Made by a program: the position numbers and the translations under genes. Shown here piece after piece: positions 15,378-23,732 of a DNA stretch of 33,176 nucleotides. Numbering within the stretch: position 1 is the first letter of the stretch; each line of letters opens with the position of its first letter. A model generated the notes under the pieces. The model did no database searches, was not told where the DNA came from, and saw only the letters and a list, made by a program, of their open reading frames with translations. The stretch is from an uncultured Eubacteriales bacterium. Lineage in GTDB: Bacteria; Bacillota; Clostridia; UMGS1883. The stretch is taken from the NCBI GenBank assembly GCA_905195005.1, contig CAJJUC010000006.1, positions 1 through 33,176 on the forward strand. Reading direction: 5' to 3'.

Positions 15378-16955
15378 ATGATCACTGTTGTACCGGAAGA
15401 AGATAAAATAGGCTTTCCGCAAACTCCGTTTACATGCGTGAGTGTGGGACGTGCCTTTGAACTTTTGCGGCATGATATGATGCTTCAGATGGAAAAGCTT
15501 CAGAAGGAAATCGGTTTTAAGTATTGCCGGTTTCACGGTTTGTTTCACGATGAAATGGCGGTCGTCAGAAGAAAGGAAGACGGAACACTTGCATTTCAGT
15601 GGAATCATATCGACAAGCTTTTTGATAATCTGAAGTCCGTTTCAATAAAACCCTTTGTGGAGCTTGGGGCAATGCCTAAGGCGCTTGCGTCCGGGGAATC
15701 GACAATTTTTTACTGGAAAATGAACACAAGCGAACCGAAGGATTATTCCGAATGGGGACAGCTCGTTTCGGCATTTGTTGAGCATATGATTCAACGTTAC
15801 GGCTTTGATGAGGTCAAGACGTGGTATTTTGAAGTGTGGAACGAACCGAATCTCAAAGGCTTTTGGCCTGCCGGAATGGAAGCGTATTACAAGCTTTACG
15901 AGGTTTCCGCAAGGGAGATAAAAGCAATTTCCCCTAAGCTCAGGGTGGGAGGCCCCTCCACTGCCGGAGGAGCGTTTATTTCGGAAATGATAGACGTTTG
16001 CGATAAAAGGAACATTCCGCTTGATTTTATAACAACGCACTGTTATCCGTGCGGAGAGCAGTGCGAATATCCCGATAAGGGGCACTCGCCTTATGAATCG
16101 GGAATGTATTTTATTGAAAGATTTCACGAGGTATATGAGCAGGTGAAAAACTCAAAAATGCCGCAGCTTGAAATTCACTGGACGGAATGGAACACAATGT
16201 CATGGAAATGGGGAGCGGGCGAGGTTGATTTCATCACAAATCCGTGCAACGATAACCATTTCAGCGCAGGATGCATTGTGAGAAATATGCTCGGAGTTGC
16301 CGATTACTGTGATTCCGCATCCTTTTGGTCAGTGAGCGACATGATAGAGGAATCGGGAATGCCGCACAGTGTCTTTTCGGCAAATATGGGAATGATAACG
16401 GTTGGCGGAATACCGAAGGCAAGCTATAATGCGTTTTTGCTGCTTAAAAAACTGCGCGGTGAAAAGATGAAATGCGTGTACGGCGGATATCCTGCCGGAT
16501 TCGGCGCGGCAGCGGCATATGAGGAGGGCGTCACAAAGGTTTTGCTTTATAATTCTCAGATACCCGATGATGATAACGCCGAAACGGTAAACGATACTGT
16601 TGAAATACCGGCGCCGGACGGGGTTTACATAGTGAGCACGGCAGCTATAAAAAAAGGGCATGGCAGCTGCTACGAAAGCTGGGCAGCAATGGGTATGCCG
16701 CAGGATTTATCCCCGATGCAGGCTGAGGTTTTAAAGGCGCACAGCACGCCGGAGTACGGTTTCAGAAGAATACGGGCGCACGGCGGCAAGCTGAAAATTG
16801 ATTTTTCTCTGTCTGCCGACGATGTGATGTATCTCGAAGTGCAAAAGGAAGGTTTTGTCGCAATGCCCCGTGACACGGGCAAGGTGGATATAGAAAAATG
16901 GAACTCGATGGTAACGCTTGAACGCAGAGCACTTGATTCGCTTATGGAGGAATAA
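15378..16955 (+). CDS. GH39-type glycosidase (beta-xylosidase-like)
   Basis: GH39 holds beta-xylosidases and alpha-L-iduronidases with retaining mechanisms in clan GH-A. The 525-residue protein shows the clan's two glutamates: acid/base E156 in FEVWNEPNLKGFW and nucleophile E270 in IHWTEWNTM. The barrel spans about residues 25-350, followed by a C-terminal beta-sandwich (VTKVLLYNSQIPDDD...). No signal peptide is visible, so it is intracellular. The start is ATG 15378 after AGGAGA; an in-frame ATG at 15336 overlaps the -10 box and cannot be used. As first gene of the operon with a sugar ABC importer, it probably releases xylose or another beta-linked sugar from imported oligosaccharides. The exact substrate is not readable from sequence. 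Confidence 0.88.
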   Translation: MITVVPEEDKIGFPQTPFTCVSVGRAFELLRHDMMLQMEKLQKEIGFKYCRFHGLFHDEMAVVRRKEDGTLAFQWNHIDKLFDNLKSVSIKPFVELGAMPKALASGESTIFYWKMNTSEPKDYSEWGQLVSAFVEHMIQRYGFDEVKTWYFEVWNEPNLKGFWPAGMEAYYKLYEVSAREIKAISPKLRVGGPSTAGGAFISEMIDVCDKRNIPLDFITTHCYPCGEQCEYPDKGHSPYESGMYFIERFHEVYEQVKNSKMPQLEIHWTEWNTMSWKWGAGEVDFITNPCNDNHFSAGCIVRNMLGVADYCDSASFWSVSDMIEESGMPHSVFSANMGMITVGGIPKASYNAFLLLKKLRGEKMKCVYGGYPAGFGAAAAYEEGVTKVLLYNSQIPDDDNAETVNDTVEIPAPDGVYIVSTAAIKKGHGSCYESWAAMGMPQDLSPMQAEVLKAHSTPEYGFRRIRAHGGKLKIDFSLSADDVMYLEVQKEGFVAMPRDTGKVDIEKWNSMVTLERRALDSLMEE

Positions 16956-16959
16956 TGTA

Positions 16960-17895
16960 ATGAAAGAAAAATCAAAAATTAAAAGCGGTAAAATACTCAC
17001 GTATCTGTCTGCAAATTATGAATTCTGGATTTTGTCGCTTCCGGCAATCATATACTTTTTGGTTTTCTGCTACTGGCCGATGTTCGGAGCAGTTCTGGCA
17101 TTTAAGAACTTCAACTATGCAGAGGGTATCTTCGGAAGTGATTGGATTGGCTTCAATAACTTTAAATTTTTCTTTATGTCAAATGACGCATGGCGCATAA
17201 CGCGCAATACTTTGGGATATTCATCGGTATTTATCATAACGGGAACAATTGCTGCCATGGCGGTTGCGCTTCTTTTATTTGAAATAACAAGCAGGCGGAG
17301 CATCAAGCTTTATCAGACGATTATGATACTGCCTAACTTTATGTCGTGGGTTTTGGTAGGATATATCACGTACATTCTGTTTAACGGAGAAAAGGGCGTT
17401 TTCAATCAGATTCTGACAGCACTGGGACATAAAGGGGTAGATTGGTATTCAACTCCCGGTGTGTGGCCGTTTATACTACCGGTGGTGAATATATGGAAAA
17501 ATGTCGGCATGAAAAGTATTATGTATTACTCGGCTCTTATGGGACTTGACCTTTCGCTCTATGAAGCAGCGGAAATTGACGGCGCCGGCCGCTGGAAACA
17601 GACGTGGGCAATATCAATTCCATCGCTTTTGCCGGTTATGACGATACTTGTTATTATGGATGTGGGCGGCATATTCAGAGGTGATTTCGGTCTGTTTTAT
17701 CAGATTACAAGAGATATCGGAGCCCTGTATCCGACAACCGATATTATAGACACATATGTGTACCGCGGACTAAGAACAGGCGATGTGGGCATAACATCGG
17801 CAATCGGATTATTCCAGTCAGTTGTGGGCTTGGTTGTGGTTATGGGTACGAACTATCTTGTTAAAAAGATAGAGCCTGACAATGCAATGTTTTAA
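16960..17895 (+). CDS. Sugar ABC transporter permease, LplB family
   Basis: The 311-residue inner-membrane protein has about six membrane helices and the permease EAA loop YEAAEIDGAGRWKQTWAISI, which contacts the ATPase. 'YFLVFCYWPMFGAVLAFKNF' near the N-terminus is characteristic of LplB/YteP permeases for complex oligosaccharides. ATG 16960 follows GGAGG by nine bases; an earlier in-frame ATG at 16918 lies inside the GH39 gene and is not supported. It pairs with the YtcP-type permease at 21288 and the lipoprotein at 22195. No ATP-binding subunit is encoded in the window, as usual for this class, where one shared MsmX-like ATPase serves several importers. Confidence 0.92.
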   Translation: MKEKSKIKSGKILTYLSANYEFWILSLPAIIYFLVFCYWPMFGAVLAFKNFNYAEGIFGSDWIGFNNFKFFFMSNDAWRITRNTLGYSSVFIITGTIAAMAVALLLFEITSRRSIKLYQTIMILPNFMSWVLVGYITYILFNGEKGVFNQILTALGHKGVDWYSTPGVWPFILPVVNIWKNVGMKSIMYYSALMGLDLSLYEAAEIDGAGRWKQTWAISIPSLLPVMTILVIMDVGGIFRGDFGLFYQITRDIGALYPTTDIIDTYVYRGLRTGDVGITSAIGLFQSVVGLVVVMGTNYLVKKIEPDNAMF

Positions 17896-17910
17896 TGGAG
17901 GTACTGATTG

Positions 17911-20900
17911 ATGTTTAAAGTATTTGACAGCTTTAAGGCTTTTGATGAAAACTGCCAGCCGTATACCTTTTCGGTTGAACGCCATACTGAAACGGCAAAT
18001 CTTCATGCAGGAGTGACGGCGGACGGGTTTTCGCTGAAATCCGTAGGGAACAGGCATATTTTAAATTCTCCGGCTTTTTCAACGGGCGAATTCAAAATGA
18101 ACTTTAAAATCACGCTTCCCTATGAGATTAATCCTGAATTTATTATTGCATTTCAATATGATGAGAAAACGCGGTCGGGCAAGGCAATTCGAATTGTATA
18201 TGACACATCGGGGAAATTATGCATTGATTTGATTGAGGTAAAAAACAGCGAATACAGGCAAATCTCAGAGGGAAAATCGGTTTCATGGCATATGCCCGAA
18301 AATGATTTTGTGAGGCTTGTTCTGAAAATAGAATCCGAAAGCGTAAGCTGCTGCGTTGACGGAATGAATTTTTCATTTGCGTGCAGGAGCAATCCGGGCA
18401 AAATTGCAATTGAAAGAAAAAATTTCATCGGCGAGCTTATAATAAAAAATTTTCGTTTTTGTTCGGATGATGACATTTGTTCCGATACGTTGATATCAAC
18501 GCCGAAATTTGAAATTCCGCTGACAAACGGCGGAGACGTGCCTTACACTGTGCAGTTTTGCATTGAGAGAGTGCAGGGTGAATATTACATGACGGCAACG
18601 CTTGACGGCGGAACGAGAAGCAAAAAAGTGAACCGTGAGGAGCGCGTGGGGCAGTATGTTGCCGGCAGAGATTACATGACGAATCCCTATGTCGGACTTA
18701 CAGACGGAAAAAACGATGTTATTTTTAATCTTGTGAACGGAGTAAGCTGCTTTGTTGATCCGAATATTTACTGGGACTGTCAAAAGCTGTTTTTCGGTGA
18801 CACTCAGCTTCCCATTACGAATTGCTATAAAATAAGCGGATTTGCTCCGAACGCTGAAACAAGCTTTATTTTCGGTTACGAAAAACTGGAATGCAAGGGA
18901 TACGCTCCTCAAAGCGGAGCAAGGGAATTTGTGTTTGAAAGTGACGGAGCGCTTATGTACAGCGGCGCGTCAAGGAATTCCGACAGCGCCGAGCTTCTGT
19001 CTCCGTTTGACAAAAAAGCAATATCTTTAATCCCGGAGGATTGTAAAGACAGGGAACAGGTTATAAATCATTTAAAGTATAATCACTACTTTGCCGACGG
19101 CGAGAACATAAGCTTTACATTCGAATACAGAACCGATATTCCTCCGGAATACTTGTCAGTTAAAGCAGAGATTAAAAATGTGTTCGAGACAAAAACAATT
19201 TGTGAAAAAAGCCCTGAAGTAAAAAAACGTGATTTTTATAAAAACCGCAGGGAAATATCGGCACAGGTAAGCTTTCCGCCAATGGGCGTGGGCGTATATA
19301 AAATAGTGTTCACCGTTTTTTACGGTGAGGACGCATACAAAAAGTATTCATATGCGTTTGAAGTGTTCAACCCGGATTCGGGGATTTGTCCGCCCCTTGA
19401 AAGCGGACTGCCGTTTATGTTTACAATGGATAACGAGCAGAAGAAAATAAAAAGAAACGGCTTTGATTTGTGGAATCCATACCCTTCCGATAATGTGGGG
19501 CATTATATCGCTTGTGCAACCAATACGCCGGTTGAGGCGGAGGAGGTTGAGGTGTGGAAATACTTAAAAACCTTCGGGCGCAAGTGGTTTGCATGGCTTG
19601 CGATAAGAACGTGCAACGATTATCTTTCGCCTGTGCATGATATAACGATAAAAAATGCCGATTACTTGTTCCACACCGGGAAAAACACGGATTGCGATCC
19701 GCTTGGATCTTACAGCCTGTTCCCGACCAGACTGGATCACTGGTGCAGGCAGTTTTATGAATATGATGATGTTAAGGCATGGCGGGCGGAATTTAAAGAG
19801 AAATATCCGAACGGAGACACAATGGCGCTTATCGATTACATTAACGAAAAAGGTCAGGCGTACATAAAGAATCATAACAGGGAGCTTGAAAAGCTCAATC
19901 CAAAGGTTAAAAGATCCATTTACGGACCGCTTCCGGCATATTTTTCGCCAACGCTTACATACCATTCACTCAAATACTTCGGCGCACCGCAAAACGACGA
20001 TTTGTCGGATGAATATTTCAGCGGATTTGCAATATATGAGGATTATCCGTTTTCGTGCTCATATCAGACCTATCGCGGAGCGTTTGCAATTATGACAATA
20101 CTTTTGAATGTTCCGCGGCTCACAGTCTATCCCGAGCTTTACACCGGAAGTGACGGCGGCTGCATTGACGGTGCGGTTAAATTCGCTCATGCTCCGATGG
20201 GGGCATACGAATGCAGCGCCGAGCAAAATTTAACGGTGGCTTTTGAATATGTGTTCAACACGGCGCATAAAACAAAGGACGGCTTCAAATACTGGAGCAC
20301 CTACGGATTCCACCGCGGAAGCGACACAAACGAATACATTGATGAGTTTGTGAAAAATTGGCATTATGCTTTGGACTATAAGCCGAAAAGACCGCTCCGC
20401 TCGATTGCGTATATTGCGGATTACAGCGGCGACCGCGACAAAATAATTCCCGAGGGCAGCTTTTATAACCAAAGCGAAAGCGGACAAACGATTGTTTATG
20501 AATGTGCAAGGGAATCCGGTGTGCCGGGCGGCTTCGGAATCAAACCCGAAGATTTGGAAACGCTTACCGAGCACGACTGTGACTTGCTTGTTGTTCCGTC
20601 ACTAAAGGGTGCGAACCGCAGATACATCGACAATATCAGGCGGCTTTACAATGCCGGCGTAAACCTTATTGCGGTGTCCGATGTTACGGAACTTGAAGAC
20701 ATATTCGGAGTTGCCGTGAGCAATGAAGCGGATACGGTGACAAGCGTTGAATATAATGGTAAAACCGAGTTTGTGTATAACACCGATGCTGATTTCAGGT
20801 ACAAGCCGAAAAAGGCAAAAGCGTCTGTCAGCGCAAACGGCAGTCTGCCGGCGGTTATCACAACGGAGCGCACGGCGCTTATCAACACTTCCTTAATCAA

Positions 20901-21288
20901 TCTGGGCTGTGCGGATAAGGAAAAAATGATGGAGTCCAAGGGCGGATTTATTGTTGGCAGCCTTATAAGAGAAGCTCTTGCGGATGAGGTGAAGCGGCTG
21001 TCAAAACCGCTTGTATTCGGCAAAAATGTCGGCACAACCTTGTTTGAGGATGAAAACGGCCGCACGGTGCTGCTTGCAATCGATTATTCACCGTTTGATA
21101 ACGCCGTCCGCGGAGCAAAAGAGGCGGTTGTGGAAATAAATATGCCGGATATCAATGATGCGTCAGGCGACATTCCCGTTAAAACCGCGGAAGTGAACGG
21201 CAGCGTCAGAGAAATACGGTTTGAAATCAATCCGCACGGATTTGTATTTATTAAACTGAGCACCGCCGGAGAGAAAGAAGGTATATAA
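17911..21288 (+). CDS. Large cytoplasmic protein of unknown function, candidate glycoside hydrolase
   Basis: This 1125-residue protein lies between the two permease genes. I do not recognise it as a named family. Visible parts are: residues 1-190, a concanavalin A-like beta-sandwich (FKMNFKITLPYEI, ELIIKNFRF); 190-490, further beta-rich domains; about 490-830, an alpha/beta region with many Trp/Tyr/Asp that looks like a TIM barrel (YIACATNTPV, WFAWLAIRTCND, GFAIYEDYPFS, RLTVYPELYTGSDGG, KYWSTYGFHRGSDT); 830-960, a Rossmann/glutaminase-like fold (RSIAYIADYSGDRD, DLLVVPSLKG, GVNLIAVSD), as in the trimerisation domain of GH42; and 960-1125, a C-terminal beta domain. Glu in VYPELYTG and Asp/Glu in IYEDYP are candidate catalytic residues. 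No signal peptide is present. ATG 17911 follows GGAGG by nine bases. Context suggests action on the imported oligosaccharide. Confidence 0.7.
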   Translation: MFKVFDSFKAFDENCQPYTFSVERHTETANLHAGVTADGFSLKSVGNRHILNSPAFSTGEFKMNFKITLPYEINPEFIIAFQYDEKTRSGKAIRIVYDTSGKLCIDLIEVKNSEYRQISEGKSVSWHMPENDFVRLVLKIESESVSCCVDGMNFSFACRSNPGKIAIERKNFIGELIIKNFRFCSDDDICSDTLISTPKFEIPLTNGGDVPYTVQFCIERVQGEYYMTATLDGGTRSKKVNREERVGQYVAGRDYMTNPYVGLTDGKNDVIFNLVNGVSCFVDPNIYWDCQKLFFGDTQLPITNCYKISGFAPNAETSFIFGYEKLECKGYAPQSGAREFVFESDGALMYSGASRNSDSAELLSPFDKKAISLIPEDCKDREQVINHLKYNHYFADGENISFTFEYRTDIPPEYLSVKAEIKNVFETKTICEKSPEVKKRDFYKNRREISAQVSFPPMGVGVYKIVFTVFYGEDAYKKYSYAFEVFNPDSGICPPLESGLPFMFTMDNEQKKIKRNGFDLWNPYPSDNVGHYIACATNTPVEAEEVEVWKYLKTFGRKWFAWLAIRTCNDYLSPVHDITIKNADYLFHTGKNTDCDPLGSYSLFPTRLDHWCRQFYEYDDVKAWRAEFKEKYPNGDTMALIDYINEKGQAYIKNHNRELEKLNPKVKRSIYGPLPAYFSPTLTYHSLKYFGAPQNDDLSDEYFSGFAIYEDYPFSCSYQTYRGAFAIMTILLNVPRLTVYPELYTGSDGGCIDGAVKFAHAPMGAYECSAEQNLTVAFEYVFNTAHKTKDGFKYWSTYGFHRGSDTNEYIDEFVKNWHYALDYKPKRPLRSIAYIADYSGDRDKIIPEGSFYNQSESGQTIVYECARESGVPGGFGIKPEDLETLTEHDCDLLVVPSLKGANRRYIDNIRRLYNAGVNLIAVSDVTELEDIFGVAVSNEADTVTSVEYNGKTEFVYNTDADFRYKPKKAKASVSANGSLPAVITTERTALINTSLINLGCADKEKMMESKGGFIVGSLIREALADEVKRLSKPLVFGKNVGTTLFEDENGRTVLLAIDYSPFDNAVRGAKEAVVEINMPDINDASGDIPVKTAEVNGSVREIRFEINPHGFVFIKLSTAGEKEGI

Positions 21289-22175
21289 TGAAAAAGAAAA
21301 AAATATTCAGCTATAAGCTGATAATTCATTTGATTTTTATATTGCTCTGTTTGGGATTTATCATTCCGTTTCTGTACATGGTTTCGCTGTCCTTTACACC
21401 GGAGAGCGTTATCAAACACCAAAGCTACAAGCTTATTCCGTCACGCTTCAGCCTTGAGGCATACCAAAGCGTCTTTCGGAATCCGACTCAGCTGATAGAT
21501 TCCTATAAGGTAACAATTTTGTTTTCTGTTTTGGGAACGCTGCTTTCAATGATTGTTATGATGATGGTCAGCTATGCACTGTCAAGAGAGCAGTTCAAAG
21601 CGCGCAGACAGCTGACGTTTTTCATATATTTTACCATGCTGTTTTCGGGCGGTCTTGTTCCGTCGTATATTATAAACACAAAAATTCTCGGACTTGGCAA
21701 CAGCTTCTGGGTGTACATACTTCCGAGCCTTTGTACGGCGTATTACATTTTGATTTTGCGAACATTCTTCAAAACAATCCCCGGGTCTCTTATTGAGGCG
21801 GCAAAGATTGACGGCGCAGGCGAATTTACCATTTTCAGAATAGTTGTTATTCCTCTCTCAAAAACGGTTATAGCAACGGTTTCCCTTTTAATACTTCTCG
21901 GTAAATGGAACGACTGGTATACCACGCTGATTTATATTACGGAAAATAAGCTTTATTCGCTTCAGTATCTTTTGCAGAAAATATTGCGCGAAACTGAGTT
22001 CTTGCAGGAAATGTCTAAAAGCGAGCAGCTTGTCAATGTTTCTGCGGCGGAAAAACCGGTTGAGGGTATGCGTTTTGCAATGGCTATTGTTGCAGCCGGA
22101 CCGATGCTATTCATTTTCCCGTTTTTCCAGAAATATTTCACACAGGGTCTTACAATAGGCGCAGTAAAAGAATAA
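21288..22175 (+). CDS. Sugar ABC transporter permease, YtcP/LplC family
   Basis: The 295-residue protein has about six membrane helices and the EAA loop LIEAAKIDGAGEFTIFRIVV. The segment FSGGLVPSYIINTKILGLGNS and the end 'FFQKYFTQGLTIGAVKE' are typical of carbohydrate permeases of the YtcP/LplC (MalG-like) group. Its ATG shares one base with the TAA of the 1125-aa gene (TAATG), so translation is coupled. Together with the LplB-type permease it would form the membrane channel. Confidence 0.93.
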   Translation: MKKKKIFSYKLIIHLIFILLCLGFIIPFLYMVSLSFTPESVIKHQSYKLIPSRFSLEAYQSVFRNPTQLIDSYKVTILFSVLGTLLSMIVMMMVSYALSREQFKARRQLTFFIYFTMLFSGGLVPSYIINTKILGLGNSFWVYILPSLCTAYYILILRTFFKTIPGSLIEAAKIDGAGEFTIFRIVVIPLSKTVIATVSLLILLGKWNDWYTTLIYITENKLYSLQYLLQKILRETEFLQEMSKSEQLVNVSAAEKPVEGMRFAMAIVAAGPMLFIFPFFQKYFTQGLTIGAVKE

Positions 22176-22194
22176 TTTTTTAGGAGGAAATATG

Positions 22195-23718
22195 ATGAAA
22201 TTCAAAAAAACTATTGCAATTCTGGCAGCTGCCGCATGTGCGGGAAGCGTTATGGCAGGCTGCGGAAAAAAGGAAACGAGTGCGGATGAAAAGGTCAAAC
22301 TCACATGGGTATTCGGCGGTCCCGGAACATTGGAGGACTCCGATATGGTGTGGGGCGAGTATAATAAGCTGCTTGAGGATTATCTGCCGAACACGACCGT
22401 AAACTTTAAGTGTATTCCCCATGCTGACTATGCCGAAAAATGGCGCCTGATGAGTGCCGCTCAGGAGGATGTTGACATTGCCTGGGTAGGCTGGCAGCTT
22501 AACTTTATCGATGAGGTTTCAATGGGGTCATATCTTGATATGACCGAGCTTATTAACAAATACGGGCAGGATATGAAAAAGGAATTTCCGGACTGGCTTT
22601 TGGATTTGACATCAATTAACGGCAAGATATATGCAATTCCCAACTATCAGATGATGGCGTCACCCATAGGTGCGCTTGTGCCGAAGGAGCACATCGACAA
22701 AGGCTGGATTGATTTGGATGCTGCAAATAAGGTGTTTAACGGTGAAAGGGTTATCACAAAAGAAGACTATAAAATTTTTGAGGATTATCTCACAACAGTT
22801 CTTAAAAACGAGAAAAATCCGCCGAGAGTGTCAAAGCAATTTTTAACACGCGGCATTAAGTGGAACATCGGTCTTCCGGCAGAGGGCAGAGAGATTATAA
22901 CCTGTAATGCCGTTGTCAAGGTCGGCGATAAAAGCTGCAAGGTTTACGATTTGATCAATGATTTCCCCGGAAATTATGACTATTACGATATCGTAAATGA
23001 TTGGTACAATAAAGGAATCATAAGAAAAGATATTTTGGAAAATCCCGAAGAAACAGAAGGCGATGATTACGTTTTGTGGTGGTGCCAAATGTTAAAGGGC
23101 GCTGAGAACTCATATGCTTCGAAATATTCAAGAGAGATGGTTTCATTTACCACGGATCCTGAAATATTTGTATCATACAAGGGCAGCAGCACAAATACTG
23201 CAATAACAAGTCAGAGCAAGCATCCCGACAGGGCAATGCAGCTTTTGAATCTTATGAACAGCAAAAAAGGCGCGCCGCTGCTTAATATGGCAACCTACGG
23301 CATAGAAGGTAAGCACTATAAGAAGACAGGCGAAAACAGTATTGAATTTTTGGGAAAGGAAACCATCGGTTCGACGAACAATAAATACGGCTATGAAAAC
23401 TGGGCTCTCGGAAATGCTCTTGACACGTATACCACTCAGTATAATTTCGACGGATGGAATGAGTACATTGACAAGGAAATTAACAGAAAGGCAATGCCTT
23501 CATGCTTAATGGGCTTCACTCTCGACACAGCCCCGATAAAGATGGAAATTGCTCAGTATCAGGCTATCATGAAAGAGTATGAGTACTTAGATGCAGGCAC
23601 AACTCCGAATTATAAGGAAAAGCTCAAGGAACGCAATGCAAAGCTTAAGGCAGGCGGAAGCGACAAGATTGTTGAGGAAGTTCAGCGCCAGGTCAACGAA
23701 TGGATGAAAAGCAAATAA
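22195..23718 (+). CDS. Extracellular solute-binding lipoprotein of the sugar ABC importer (family 1, LplA-like)
   Basis: The N-terminus is a lipoprotein signal: KFKK, a hydrophobic stretch, and the lipobox VMAGC with lipidated C23, followed by charged residues. The mature part (about 484 residues) resembles family 1 solute-binding proteins that partner LplB/YtcP permeases: VKLTWVFGGPGT, NTTVNFKCIPHADYAEKW, then aromatic-rich lobes and a C-terminal ITSQSKHPDRAMQLLNLMNS, a family hallmark. It is anchored outside the membrane and delivers oligosaccharide to the two permeases. AGGAGG (22182-22187) favours ATG 22195 over the in-frame ATG at 22192, a difference of one residue. Confidence 0.93.
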   Translation: MKFKKTIAILAAAACAGSVMAGCGKKETSADEKVKLTWVFGGPGTLEDSDMVWGEYNKLLEDYLPNTTVNFKCIPHADYAEKWRLMSAAQEDVDIAWVGWQLNFIDEVSMGSYLDMTELINKYGQDMKKEFPDWLLDLTSINGKIYAIPNYQMMASPIGALVPKEHIDKGWIDLDAANKVFNGERVITKEDYKIFEDYLTTVLKNEKNPPRVSKQFLTRGIKWNIGLPAEGREIITCNAVVKVGDKSCKVYDLINDFPGNYDYYDIVNDWYNKGIIRKDILENPEETEGDDYVLWWCQMLKGAENSYASKYSREMVSFTTDPEIFVSYKGSSTNTAITSQSKHPDRAMQLLNLMNSKKGAPLLNMATYGIEGKHYKKTGENSIEFLGKETIGSTNNKYGYENWALGNALDTYTTQYNFDGWNEYIDKEINRKAMPSCLMGFTLDTAPIKMEIAQYQAIMKEYEYLDAGTTPNYKEKLKERNAKLKAGGSDKIVEEVQRQVNEWMKSK

Positions 23719-23732
23719 GAAAGGTTGATACT

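Noticed and set aside
16918..16959. Earlier ATG for the LplB-type permease
   Set aside because: It lies inside the GH39 gene without a ribosome site, while ATG 16960 has GGAGG at good spacing.
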